Source of the DNA: JBELMB01 sp042088665
Lineage (GTDB): Bacteria; Pseudomonadota; Alphaproteobacteria; Rhodobacterales; Rhodobacteraceae
Direction of reading: 5' to 3'
DNA length: 37,811 bases
NCBI GenBank assembly: GCA_042088665.1
Contig: JBELMB010000036.1
Coordinates: 1-37,811 of the forward strand
A model generated the notes under the pieces. That model did no database searches and was not told the origin of the DNA. It worked only from the letters and a program-made list of their open reading frames with translations. Of the stretch, positions 1 through 8,414 are shown one piece after another. Numbering within the stretch: the stretch's first letter is position 1; each line of letters begins with the position of its first letter. A program made the position numbers and the translations under genes.

Positions 1-128
1 GGCGCCACCCGGATGCCGGAAAACAGCGCATCGGTGGGGCTGTTGCCGATGGCATAGACCGCGCGGCCCAGTGGCTTGCGCCGCTTGGCCACCGCGAAAA
101 TGATTGCCGCGAGGATCGCTGTCCAGCG
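1..128 (-). pseudogene. Remnant of rhamnose ABC transporter permease (RhaP-like)
   Basis: Read on the minus strand, this fragment encodes WTAILAAIIFAVAKRR followed by the motif LGRAVYAIGNSPTDALFSG. That motif is typical of the cytoplasmic loop of ribose/rhamnose-type (RbsC/RhaP) inner-membrane permeases. No start codon or upstream transmembrane segments precede it, because the reading frame runs out of similarity at about position 128. It may continue beyond the window edge. It lies downstream of rhaS- and rhaT-like fragments on the same strand, in the order rhaS-T-P known from rhizobial rhamnose loci. The permease family is clear. The rhamnose assignment rests on the neighbours. Confidence 0.6.
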
Positions 129-226
129 ATGCCGCGCGCAGGCCGAGCCTTGCCGTGTCGTCGCGGGCAATGGCCACCAAATTTTTTGCTGGCGATGCCG
201 TGGTAACGCCTCCGGTGAGCAGGGTC

Positions 227-490
227 GATCTCGGAGGGTTTGCGCGCCATTTCAGCCCAGTCGATCAGGCCAAAGTGACGCCATGGGGCATGGCCGGGAA
301 AGATGTTCTCTGCGACGGAAAATTCGCCCACCAGCGCCGTGACCTGGCCGGGGTACAGCCTCAGGCCCGTCACGTTGATCTTACCGGCCTTGCCTGCATC
401 CTGAACGGCCTGCGCCGCGGCCTCGATGCCGACGCTGGGCGGCGCGATGATCGCGTCGAGGTCGGGATGGGGCTGCATGAGATCCTTGGC
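227..490 (-). pseudogene. Chimeric remnant of rhamnose-binding protein (rhaS) fused to ATPase (rhaT)
   Basis: One open frame on the minus strand reads as three pieces of two genes joined by deletions. The first part (DLDAIIAPPSVGIEAAAQAV and on to KINVTGL) matches the interior of a RhaS-type periplasmic sugar-binding protein. It then joins RLYPGQVTALVGE, the start of the Walker A region of a sugar ABC ATPase. The NGAGKST half of Walker A and everything up to the Q-loop region are missing. The frame resumes with FSVAENIFPGHAPW and FGLIDWAEM, which is typical of RhaT/RbsA ATPases. The fragment cannot make a working protein. The family assignments come from motif recognition, not alignment. Confidence 0.6.
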
Positions 491-495
491 CCGCG

Positions 496-1538
496 TTTCG
501 GCTGGTTGCGGTTGAAACGTCCGGACTATGAATTGGGGCTTTGGCTGGAAAGAGAGTGCCTCGACACCCCGGGGGGGCGTGCTGGGCAGTCATGGGCTGT
601 TCACCTGGGCCGACACGGCCAAGGCCTGCTACGACGTGACAATCGATGTGATCAACGTGGCGACCCAATGGCCCGCCGACAAGACCGCAGGTGTCGCGAC
701 TTTTGGTGGAGCGACACACGCCAGCCTCTCGGCCCCAGAGTGTCATGCCGTCGCCGCAAGGCTGATGCGGGCGATATGTCTCGAGAAACCAGCACATGAT
801 CGGCCATTTCAACGATGCGGACGAAGTGCTGGCGTTCGTCGTTGCACGAGGCAAGGCGCTGCTGGCTGCGCTGGACACCTCTTGCCCGGATCACTTTCTG
901 CGCATCAGGATTTGTCCCTTGGTGGTCAATTTCGATCCTGCGGCCAACACGCTTGACAAGGTGTTGACAGGGCTGCTGGATCAGATCGCGGCGTATTGCG
1001 ATGACTATGCCGCCTGTTATGACCGCTGCAAACACGACGGCAGCCCGGCGCTGCGCGAGCCCAACGCGGTGGTCTATCTGATCCCCGGCCTCGGCATGAT
1101 CAATTTTGCCAAAGACAAGGCCACGGCGCGGATCTCGGGCGCGTTCTACGTCAATGCGATCAATCTGGTGCGCGGCGCTTCACCGGTCAGCACCTATGTC
1201 GGTCTGCCGGAACAGGAGGCCTTTGACATCGAATACCGGCTGCTCGAAGAGGCCAAGCTGCAGCGCATGTCAAAGACAAAGTCGCTGGCTGGGCAGGGGG
1301 CATCGGGTCAGCAGCGGCCGTCCGCGACCTGTCCGAGGGTGCTTGTGTCATGCTGGCCGATATCGACTCCGTTGGCCGCGATGTTGTCCGCAGTTCGGTG
1401 ATGTACGTCACCGACGAAGCCGCCGTCGCGCGGGTTTTTGGTGGGGTGGACATCCTTTTGTCAAACGCAAGCATCGCCTCTTCGGCCCCGGTTGAGGAAA
1501 CAATGCTGGCACTGTGGAACAAGAACACGGACACGGCA
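496..1538 (+). pseudogene. rhaD: Degraded rhamnulose-1-phosphate aldolase/lactaldehyde dehydrogenase (RhaD)
   Basis: The intact rhizobial-type RhaD is a bifunctional protein of about 700 residues, with an N-terminal class II aldolase and a C-terminal SDR dehydrogenase. Here similarity begins in the aldolase (GWLRLKRPDYELGLWLE). It shifts frame at a run of seven G (571-577), continues with GSHGLFTWADTAKACYD, and shifts again near 780-796. It then continues with IGHFNDADEVL, LIPGLGMINFAKDKATARIS and STYVGLPEQEAFDIEY. After another break near 1290 the SDR part follows (GGIGSAAAVRDLSEGACVML, then GVDILLSNASIASSAPVEE) and stops at ALWNKNTDT. The aldolase N-terminus and most of the SDR are gone. 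It is divergent from the rhaS/T/P fragments, as in Rhizobium. Confidence 0.8.
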
Positions 1539-1902
1539 GAGGCCCCGGACCGCGACGAGATCGCATATCACCACTTTGCGCTTTGGGTCGAATGGGCGAA
1601 GGCGCAGGGCATCGGTCTGGATTTCTTTGACGCGACGATCAGCCGGACGTCGGCCTTGGGTGATTGGCACAGGCAACATGCAAATTGCGCTGTTGCGCGG
1701 GCTGCTGCTGCCGCTTGATCGTCTCAAGGCCGCTGAAACCGCATTGGATGTCACGACGTGGTTCGTGATAACCGACGAGCTGAAGGACCTGCCTTTCGGC
1801 GCGGTCTGGGCCAAATGCCGCACAGGTATGGAGGTTCCGACAGGCAGGGGGCTGATCGGAGAACGCGACTCCTGTCAGCAATCGGTTTCGGCACGCGGGT
1901 GA
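1539..1902 (+). pseudogene. Degraded L-rhamnose isomerase (RhaA/RhaI)
   Basis: Directly after the rhaD fragment the sequence reads PDRDEIAYHHFALWVEWAKA then GIGLDF, matching the N-terminal region of E. coli-type L-rhamnose isomerase. It jumps immediately to FFDATIS, which belongs to the C-terminal region (E. coli GLDFFDASINR). Roughly 250 residues between the two are missing. A frameshift near 1655-1665 then leads to WVIGTGNMQIALLRGLLLP, DELKDLPFGAVWAK and an end at RG-stop (1900-1902), where the family normally ends. The junction with rhaD also lacks the rhaD 3' end. It is non-functional. The identification rests on both N- and C-terminal motifs matching one family. Confidence 0.75.
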
Positions 1903-2149
1903 ACGCCCGGGTGCAGACAGGGGCGTCTTGCTGCGGCTCCGGGACACGCTGACCCTTCGGGCGAAACCTGCATCGCCTGCGGTGTCCTGATCCCTGATAC
2001 AGCCACAGGCGCGAGGGTGTCAAAAGGTGTCCCATGGGGGGCGCCCTGACAAATTGTCGGTCCTGACAACAGGGTCCGAGATGAGACAGGCGCCGCCCCG
2101 TCGCAAGGCATCGCGACCCTTCCCGACGCGACGTGGAATACGCCACCGG

Positions 2150-3316
2150 TCACGCCAGTGGCATGCGCCGTTCCGCCATTCTGACGAACCAGCTGCACCC
2201 CGTGGGGATCACCTCGTCATTGAATTCATATGAAGGGTTGTGCAGATCCGCGCTGTCTCCGTTCCCGACAAAGAGGTAGGCACCGGGCCGTTCCAGCAAC
2301 ATCTCCGAGAAGTCTTCGCCGCCCATTGTTGGCTCCAGATCGCGGTGCGCCACGCCAGAGACCGCAATTGCCGTCTCGGCGGCCAGATCGGCCTCGCGTT
2401 CATGGTTGACCAAAGCGGGCGGTCCGGACACATGCGTGACCTCCGCCAAAGCGCCATACGCCGAGGCCGTCGATGTCGCCAGCGCGTCGATACGCGCCCG
2501 CACGAGGTGCTGCACCGCGGGTTCAAAGGTCCGCACGGTACCGCGCAACTGGACTGAATCCGGGATTACGTTGTAGGTGTCGGTTTCTGTGCGAAACCCG
2601 CAGACCGAGACGACAACGTTTTCCATCGGATTGACGTTTCGCGAGGCAATGGATTGCAGTGCAACGACAATCTGGGCCGCCACCAGCGTGGTGTCGACGC
2701 CCTTGTGCGGCATTGCACCATGACCACCCGTGCCGCGCACAGTGATCTCGAACTTGTCGGGCGATGCCATCTGTGGCCCCGTGCGCACTGCGAATTCGCC
2801 CACCGGGATCCCGGGCATGTTGTGCATCCCGTAGACTTCTTCGATGGGCCATTTTTCCATCAACCCTGCGTCTATCATGGCACGAGCACCGCCGCCCCCC
2901 TCTTCGGCGGGTTGGAAGGCCAACACGACCCTGCCGTCGAAGTTGCGCGTTTCGGCGAGATACTTCGCCGCGCCCAGAAGCATCGAGGTATGTCCATCAT
3001 GTCCGCAGGCATGCATCTTTCCCGGAATGGTAGAGGCATGGGGCAGGCCGGTGGCCTCCTGGATCGGGAGCGCATCCATATCGGCGCGGAAGCCGATGGT
3101 TTTGCCTGTGGTCCCGGATTTGCCGACGATGACCCCGACCACGCCGGTTCCCCCAAAGCCGGTCACCACTTCGTCGCAGCCAAACTCCTTCAGTTTCGAC
3201 GCGACAAAGGCCGCCGTTCGGTGTTCTTCGAACCGCAGTTCGGGGTGGGCGTGGATGTCACGCCGCCAAGCGGAAACCTCTGGCAGCATTTCGGCAAGAC
3301 GGTTGATGATGGGCAT
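2150..3316 (-). CDS. M20-family amidohydrolase (hippurate hydrolase/aminoacylase-like)
   Basis: This 388-residue cytoplasmic metallohydrolase is of the M20D type, which cleaves N-acyl amino acids or similar amides. Length and domain plan (catalytic domain with an inserted dimerisation lid) fit the family. Expected metal ligands are visible: C104 and H106 in HACGHDGH, E138/E139 in QPAEEGGGGA, H165 in YGMHN, and a distal glutamate in TMGGEDFS. The start at MPIINRLAEM is chosen because a strong GGAGG lies just upstream; an in-frame extension to 3400 has no such signal. It is the last gene on the minus strand of an island rich in amide hydrolases, separated from the YtcJ-like gene by 514 bases. 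The natural substrate is unknown. Confidence 0.9.
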   Translation of the reverse strand: MPIINRLAEMLPEVSAWRRDIHAHPELRFEEHRTAAFVASKLKEFGCDEVVTGFGGTGVVGVIVGKSGTTGKTIGFRADMDALPIQEATGLPHASTIPGKMHACGHDGHTSMLLGAAKYLAETRNFDGRVVLAFQPAEEGGGGARAMIDAGLMEKWPIEEVYGMHNMPGIPVGEFAVRTGPQMASPDKFEITVRGTGGHGAMPHKGVDTTLVAAQIVVALQSIASRNVNPMENVVVSVCGFRTETDTYNVIPDSVQLRGTVRTFEPAVQHLVRARIDALATSTASAYGALAEVTHVSGPPALVNHEREADLAAETAIAVSGVAHRDLEPTMGGEDFSEMLLERPGAYLFVGNGDSADLHNPSYEFNDEVIPTGCSWFVRMAERRMPLA

Positions 3317-3429
3317 CGGTTTCCTCCAGACGCGGGTCGTTCGAGCGTGTGCCTGTTCGTGCGCCGTGGCATTGAAGCCGGGCAACAAGCATGGTTCCAC
3401 GCAGCGGTGTTTTCCAACGCGTTAAAGGT

Positions 3430-3557
3430 AGCACATGGGTCTGGTGCTTCAATCCTCCGCACCTCGGTAGACCAGCCAAAGGCACTGCCTTTCCGTGCTG
3501 CACAAACCGGTAGCCGAGTGCAATGCCCATGCCAGAGGTCGCGTCGGTGACGAAGGT
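3430..3557 (-). pseudogene. Possible short-chain dehydrogenase N-terminal remnant in a non-coding gap
   Basis: On the minus strand the frame reads TFVTDATSGMGIALGYRFVQ and later THVLPL. This resembles the TGxxxGxG nucleotide-binding start of an SDR and its first strands (usual form FVTGATSGIGRA, then HVLPLDV). Nothing recognisable follows, so at most about 45 codons survive. It sits in the 514-base gap (3317-3830) between the M20 and YtcJ-like genes, both on this strand, so an SDR gene may once have lain between them. The rest of the gap is GC-rich, with short G- and C-runs around 3683-3710 that could pair, and has no other convincing gene. Confidence 0.35.
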
Positions 3558-3830
3558 ATCGCGCGATTGAACGCGTGGCGGCGTCACGGTGCTACGCTGT
3601 CATCCAGCGTCGCGAGATTTGCACGGATTGCAAGGCCACGACCCCGAAGAAGCGCCGGGTGCCTCGACGCGGGGTGCGCATGGGAGGGGGGCAGCCGTTC
3701 CCCCCGTCCGGGACGGCCTTGCGCGACGCCCCCTTGTCTGCCGTTGACCACGGTGTCCCTTGTTTGGCTGGGGCACACACAATATCGCGGTCCCGGGTGC
3801 GGGAGGCGACCCGTTGCGCTATTCGCGCCG

Positions 3831-5495
3831 TCAGGCTTCCCAGATGAGTCGACCTGCGCAGATCGTGACCGCCGCGCGGGCCTTGTCCATGTCGTCTGGC
3901 GCCAGCGCTTCGAGATCGTGGTCCATGATGACCACATCGGCCAGCATCCCGGGTCTCAGCATGCCCAGCCGGTTTTCATCGAAGCCAGCATAAGCCCCGC
4001 CTAGGGTGTAGCCGTGCAGGGCCTGCGCCAGTGTGCAGGTATTGTCCGGGCACTCCGCGTTCCATGGCGCGCGGGTCAGCGCCGCCTTGATCCCGCGCAT
4101 CGGATCCACGTCAGAGACCGGCCAATCCGACGCAAAGGCAATGGGAACACCGTCATCCCGAAGCGCCTTGAACGCAAAAGCCCACGGCCAGCGGGCCGCA
4201 CCCACACGGCTGACCCAGGGTTCGAGGGGAAAATCCATCGCGCCGGGCGGGTGCGGGGGCTGGACCGAGGCGACAACGCCAAGGGCCTGAAACCGGTGTA
4301 GGTCGTCGGGGTGCAAGACCTCGATATGTTCGATCCGGTGGCGGCTGTCACGGGCACCGTTCGCGGCTCGCGCGGCCTCGTAGCCGTCCAGCACGCGCCG
4401 CACCGCGCCATCGCCGATGGCATGCACAGAGATTTGCAGGCCGCGGCGGTCCGCCTCGACGCAGATCGCGTCAAAGCGTTCCGCGCTGTGCAGCGGCTCA
4501 CCGCGCCAGCCCGGGCGGTCCGCATAATCGTCCACCATCACCGCCGTTCCGCTGTCGATCACGCCATCCATGAACATCTTGACCCGGCCCGAACGCAGCA
4601 TGTCGCTGCGGTATTCGGCATGCATGCGGCTTGCGTCCTCCAGTGCAGAGATCGGCTTTGTCGGTGTCAAATGAAACGGGACTTCGGTCCGGCAGATCAA
4701 TTCGCCACGCTCTTCCAGCCTGCGCAACAGGTCCAGCTGATAGAAGTTGCCGTCCATGTTGTGCAGGGAGGTGAAGCCGTAAGAGGCGCAATGCGCCAGC
4801 CCGTCTTTCAGTACCTCCAGATCGTCGTCACGCTGCGCCTGCGTCAGGTCCGGGCCGGGTTCGACACCGGCCAGCCCGAGGTTCTCGCGCCCGCCCGAGG
4901 TGCGCAGCCCCAAGACCGGATCAAACGCCGCGTGCTCGCGCAACTCACCGCTCGCGGTGCCATCAGCGGCCATCACCACTTCGTTGCCGACCGGCATCTC
5001 GCGTCCATGCAAAAGACCGGCCTTTTCAAGCGCGACCGTGTTTGCCCATGCGGTGTGGTGGTCCCCGGCGATGAACAGGCTGGGCCGGTCCGCGAGGGCG
5101 TCATCCAGCATGTGCCGGGTTGTGGCCACGTCGTCGCCGAAGAGATTGTAATCGGTCGCCTTGCAGATCAGCAACCCTTCGTGCGGGTTGGCGGCGGCAT
5201 AGGCGTGCAGCTTTTCGCGCAGGGCAGACAGGCCCTGAACGCCGTCCAGATGCAGCAATCGCAGACCGAACCCGCCGGCAAAGAGATGCAGATGCGCCTC
5301 GACCATACCGGGCATGACCGTTTTGCCCTGTGCATCGATCCGCCGCGTCGAGGGGCCGGTCACCTCGGCCATGTCCCCAAGCGCGCCAACCGCCAGAATT
5401 GCGCCGTCCCTGATCGCGACTGCCTCTGCCGTCGGGTGCGCGGGGTCCATGGTCAGGACGCGCCCGTTCTCGATCACGATGTCAGCTGTAGGCAT
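3831..5495 (-). CDS. YtcJ-family amidohydrolase
   Basis: This 554-residue protein of the amidohydrolase superfamily, YtcJ/NfdA-like group, is a cytoplasmic metal-dependent hydrolase. Characterised relatives include an N-substituted formamide deformylase. The first metal motif is EAHLHL with H68 and H70. Later elements are SVHAIGD, HRIEHIEVL and the C-terminal ASDWPVSD with its conserved aspartate. The C-terminal small domain ends with LRPGMLADVVIMD, as usual in the family. The start at MPTADIVIEN has an AAGGGA upstream and overlaps the end of the tetR gene by 14 bases, implying cotranscription with it. The substrate is not known. The neighbouring amidase, NylB-like hydrolase and polyamine-type transporter suggest an amide or formamide. 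Confidence 0.88.
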   Translation of the reverse strand: MPTADIVIENGRVLTMDPAHPTAEAVAIRDGAILAVGALGDMAEVTGPSTRRIDAQGKTVMPGMVEAHLHLFAGGFGLRLLHLDGVQGLSALREKLHAYAAANPHEGLLICKATDYNLFGDDVATTRHMLDDALADRPSLFIAGDHHTAWANTVALEKAGLLHGREMPVGNEVVMAADGTASGELREHAAFDPVLGLRTSGGRENLGLAGVEPGPDLTQAQRDDDLEVLKDGLAHCASYGFTSLHNMDGNFYQLDLLRRLEERGELICRTEVPFHLTPTKPISALEDASRMHAEYRSDMLRSGRVKMFMDGVIDSGTAVMVDDYADRPGWRGEPLHSAERFDAICVEADRRGLQISVHAIGDGAVRRVLDGYEAARAANGARDSRHRIEHIEVLHPDDLHRFQALGVVASVQPPHPPGAMDFPLEPWVSRVGAARWPWAFAFKALRDDGVPIAFASDWPVSDVDPMRGIKAALTRAPWNAECPDNTCTLAQALHGYTLGGAYAGFDENRLGMLRPGMLADVVIMDHDLEALAPDDMDKARAAVTICAGRLIWEA

Positions 5496-6219
5496 GGCGG
5501 TTCCCTTGCGGTTTAAGTCCGGGAGAATGCAGGAAACTCTCGTCGAAGAGGATCTCGCAGATGGGCGAAAGCCGGATTCTGAGATCGGCCTCGTGTTGGT
5601 CGAGACCAAGATCATCATCCTTGATCAGCGACAGGAAACTCGCGTTCCAGACGTCGAAAAAGAGTTGCGCGATGACGCGGCAATCGGGCTGTTGCGTCGA
5701 TTGCATCCTCAGGTCGTACTGGTCGAAAAACCGGGTGACGGCCTGCACCAGCGCGCGGTCCACCTCTGCGTATTCGCGCGAGAGGTCCGCCTTGGGGTGG
5801 CGAATGGCGGCGGCTTCGGCGTAGCGCCAGATGCGTTTGCTGGCGATGGACAGTGTATCGCGGGAGAACCGTGCAAACAGCGCGACGACAATCGCCGCGA
5901 AATCGCCGTCTGTGCGCGGCGGTATTGCGCGTTCCCGGGCGCGCGCCTCGGCGGCGCCCTCGGTGATGAGGGCAATCAGGATGCCGTCCTTGCCGCCGAA
6001 ATAGTTGAAGATTGTCGGCGTGGAGACACCGACCGCCAGCGCGATGTCGTTCATGGTGGTCGCGTCGACACCTTTGGTCGCAAACAGCGCGCGCGCTTCT
6101 TTCAGGATCTCGTTGCGGCGCTGGGCCTTTTTTCGGTGACGCAGACCGGGGGCATCCGCAGTGTCGCTTGAATTTTCCTCGACGTCATTCACGTGCTCGC
6201 CCCGGTTATTGCGACTCAT
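5482..6219 (-). CDS. TetR/AcrR-family transcriptional regulator
   Basis: The N-terminal helix-turn-helix is clear: RRNEILKEARALFATKG, MNDIALAVGVSTPTIFNYFG, then a variable helical ligand domain. It is 245 residues from the ATG at 6219, slightly long for the family because of an acidic N-terminal tail. A GTG start at 6192 with a weak GGGGCGAG upstream is an alternative; it may even be preferred, since a possible promoter (TTGACG, 16 bases, TAAAAA) would start transcription close to 6219. It overlaps the downstream amidohydrolase gene by 14 bases and is divergent from the ABC transporter operon. It therefore most likely represses one or both, with an amide or amine ligand as inducer (inference). 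Confidence 0.88.
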   Translation of the reverse strand: MSRNNRGEHVNDVEENSSDTADAPGLRHRKKAQRRNEILKEARALFATKGVDATTMNDIALAVGVSTPTIFNYFGGKDGILIALITEGAAEARARERAIPPRTDGDFAAIVVALFARFSRDTLSIASKRIWRYAEAAAIRHPKADLSREYAEVDRALVQAVTRFFDQYDLRMQSTQQPDCRVIAQLFFDVWNASFLSLIKDDDLGLDQHEADLRIRLSPICEILFDESFLHSPGLKPQGNRHAYS

Positions 6220-6227
6220 TAATTTTT

Positions 6228-6253
6228 TATTGACTAAAAAATACCCGTCAATA
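6228..6253. promoter_or_regulatory. Perfect inverted repeat in the tetR/ABC divergent promoter, likely TetR operator
   Basis: TATTGAC at 6228-6234 is repeated exactly in inverted orientation as GTCAATA at 6247-6253, with 12 bases between. It is the only AT-rich stretch in this part of the window. Each arm contains TTGAC, so both could be -35 elements of divergent promoters: toward tetR, TTGACG then TAAAAA after 16 bases; toward the transporter, TTGACT at 6230. A protein bound here would cover both promoters. Confidence 0.55.
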
Positions 6254-6355
6254 CCAATAGAGGAAGGTGGGTTTTGGACCCTGATTGCCCTTGGTGTACC
6301 CGGAATTGAACGCGCCGGGGCAGGGGGCTTGCTGGACGGAGTGGGACGAACGCGC

Positions 6356-7465
6356 ATGTCGAGTGAGACCGAAGCCACGACCATGGCCCCAGCGGATCAA
6401 GGCGTCGCGGTTCGGGCGGATCATGTCTCGAAGGTGTTTCGCGGGGCCACGCAGATGCGCGCGCTGGATGATGTCTCCATTGCCATTCGCCGAAACGAAT
6501 TTTTCACCCTGCTGGGCCCGTCCGGCTGCGGCAAGACCACATTGCTGAGGGTCATCGCAGGGTTTGAACCGCCGACATTGGGCGCGGTGTTTCTGGGCGA
6601 CCGGGACATCTCTCGTCTGCCGCCAAACAAGCGCCCGGTGAACACGGTGTTTCAGAACTACGCCCTGTTTCCGCATCTGAGCGTCGCTGACAATATCGCG
6701 TTCGGCCTTGAAATGCTGGACAAACCCAAGGCCGAAGTCCGGTCCACCGTCGATGACATGCTGCGTCTGGTGCGCATGGAAGAGCTGAAATCGCGCAAGA
6801 CCTCAGAGCTGTCTGGCGGACAACAGCAAAGGGTCGCCCTTGCCCGTGCGCTTGCTCCGCATCCCGAAGTGCTGCTGCTGGACGAACCCCTCAGCGCGCT
6901 GGATCTGAAGCTGCGCAAGGAGATGCAGATCGAGTTGAAGCGCTTGCAACACGAGACCGGGATCACCTTTATCTTTGTCACCCACGATCAGGAAGAGGCG
7001 TTGACGATGTCCGACAGGGTGGCTGTAATGAATGCGGGCAAGATCCTGCAAGTGGGCAGCCCGCGAGAGATTTACGAACGTCCATCGGAACGGTTTGTCG
7101 CGAATTTCATCGGGGAGTCCAATTTCCTCGACGCGCAACTCTCTGGATCGACGGTCACGTTGCAGGCGGGCGGCAGTTTTCCGGTCAGCCCCCCGGAGGG
7201 TGTCGCAGAGGGTCCGGTCAGCGTCCTTGTGCGCCCGGAACATGCGCGGATCAGGCCCGGCGCGCCCGCAGACGATGAATTGCACGCCACAGTTGAAACG
7301 CTTGTTTATTCAGGCGATTCAACGGTGGCGCTCTTGCGGCTGAAGACCGGCGAAATGCTGCGCGTCAAGCGGGCCAACACACCCGATGCCGCCGCTTTGC
7401 CGGGCGAGGGTGAGGGCGCTGCGATTGCGCTGGCACCCGGGTCCGTGACCGTGTTGAGGGACTAG
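6356..7465 (+). CDS. Polyamine-type ABC transporter ATPase (PotA-like)
   Basis: This 369-residue ATPase is the cytoplasmic motor of a spermidine/putrescine-type importer. Seen directly: Walker A GPSGCGKTT at about 54-62, Q-loop Q100 in VFQNYALF, signature LSGGQQQRV from 152, Walker B LLLDEPLSALD from 173, H-loop H210 in VTHDQEEA, and a C-terminal TOBE-like domain from about 290. The start MSSETEATT is preceded by a purine-rich GGACGGAG at some distance, so the second methionine ten residues on cannot be excluded. It is the first gene of a compact operon (4-base gap to the permease) divergent from tetR. PotA-like ATPases also serve transporters of putrescine, opines and other amines. Confidence 0.92.
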   Translation: MSSETEATTMAPADQGVAVRADHVSKVFRGATQMRALDDVSIAIRRNEFFTLLGPSGCGKTTLLRVIAGFEPPTLGAVFLGDRDISRLPPNKRPVNTVFQNYALFPHLSVADNIAFGLEMLDKPKAEVRSTVDDMLRLVRMEELKSRKTSELSGGQQQRVALARALAPHPEVLLLDEPLSALDLKLRKEMQIELKRLQHETGITFIFVTHDQEEALTMSDRVAVMNAGKILQVGSPREIYERPSERFVANFIGESNFLDAQLSGSTVTLQAGGSFPVSPPEGVAEGPVSVLVRPEHARIRPGAPADDELHATVETLVYSGDSTVALLRLKTGEMLRVKRANTPDAAALPGEGEGAAIALAPGSVTVLRD

Positions 7466-7469
7466 CGCC

Positions 7470-8414
7470 ATGCGCGATCCGGGCCTTGAGCGTGACATGA
7501 CACCCGGCGTGCTGGAGGCCGAACGCCGCCGTGAGACCACGCGGGCAAGTTGGCTCCTGTCGGCGCCGGCGTTGACGATCATCATCCTGTTCGCCGCCGG
7601 GCCGCTTCTGGTTGTCCTGACCTATTCGTTCCTGACGCCCGGCGATTATGGGAACGTGAAGTGGATCTTTTCCACCGACGCATGGGTCAATGTCTTTGTG
7701 CAGCGCGATATCTTCGACAATTCGCTGCAATGGGCGGACGCGCATTTGTCGATCTTCTGGAGATCGCTCCGCCTGTCGGTCATCACAACGCTGCTGACCG
7801 TCCTCTTTGGCGTGCCAACGGCCTATTTCATCGCGACGCGGAGCGCCCGAACCCGCAACATCTGGCTGTTTCTGATCACGGTTCCCTTCTGGTCGAACCT
7901 GCTGGTGCGCACCATCGCGGTGCAGGAACTGATCCGCAACGAGGGCGTCATCAATACCGCCTTGATGAAACTCGGTCTGATCGAAGAGCCGATCCGCATG
8001 CTGTTCACGGATTTCGCGATCGGGTTCGGCATGACCTATGTCTATCTGCCGCTGATGGTGCTGCCGGTTTATGCCTCGATCGAAAAGCTGGATTTCCGTT
8101 TGGTCGAAGCGAGTTATGATCTCTATGCCTCGCGGCTGAGGTGCTTTCGGCGGATCATTCTGCCGCTGGTGAAACCCGGTGTCATCGCCGGGTCGATCCT
8201 CGTGTTCGTGCCCTCTTTGGGCGCTTACGTGACGCCGCGCCTGCTTGGCGGTGGCAAGAACCTGATGCTGGGCAACCTGATCGAGTTGCAGTTCGGACAG
8301 GGCCGGAACTGGCCATTGGGCGCGGCGCTGGCGATCACGCTGCTGGTGCTCGTGACGATCGCGCTGTTCTACTACACCCGCGTCACCAGCCGGGAGGAAA
8401 GCCGCCATGGCTGA
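7470..8414 (+). CDS. Polyamine-type ABC transporter permease (PotB-like)
   Basis: This 314-residue inner-membrane permease starts with a 30-residue cytoplasmic head. Its first hydrophobic helix is LLSAPALTIIILFAAGPLLV, and about five more follow. The EAA loop that contacts the ATPase is seen in EASYDLYASRLRCFRRIILP followed by LVKPGVIAG. The periplasmic loop after the first helix, with repeated aromatic residues, is usual in PotB/PotH. It lies 4 bases after the ATPase gene and overlaps the next permease by 8 bases. It forms a heterodimer with the PotC-like protein. The substrate is inferred only at the level of amine or amide. Confidence 0.92.
   Translation: MRDPGLERDMTPGVLEAERRRETTRASWLLSAPALTIIILFAAGPLLVVLTYSFLTPGDYGNVKWIFSTDAWVNVFVQRDIFDNSLQWADAHLSIFWRSLRLSVITTLLTVLFGVPTAYFIATRSARTRNIWLFLITVPFWSNLLVRTIAVQELIRNEGVINTALMKLGLIEEPIRMLFTDFAIGFGMTYVYLPLMVLPVYASIEKLDFRLVEASYDLYASRLRCFRRIILPLVKPGVIAGSILVFVPSLGAYVTPRLLGGGKNLMLGNLIELQFGQGRNWPLGAALAITLLVLVTIALFYYTRVTSREESRHG

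Noticed and set aside
128..226. Minus-strand frame reading LVAIARDDTARLGLRAASLD between the rhaT and rhaP fragments
   Set aside because: It looks protein-like but I could not assign it to any family, so it is not listed as a gene piece.
3316..3400. N-terminal extension of the M20 protein to a start at 3400
   Set aside because: No ribosome site, atypical sequence for the family, and a strong GGAGG precedes the internal ATG at 3316.
2654..3550. Long plus-strand open frame antisense to the M20 gene
   Set aside because: It mirrors the high-GC coding gene on the minus strand and has no recognisable motif.
4311..5516. Plus-strand 401-codon frame opposite the YtcJ-like gene
   Set aside because: It shadows a clearly conserved amidohydrolase and shows no domain of its own.
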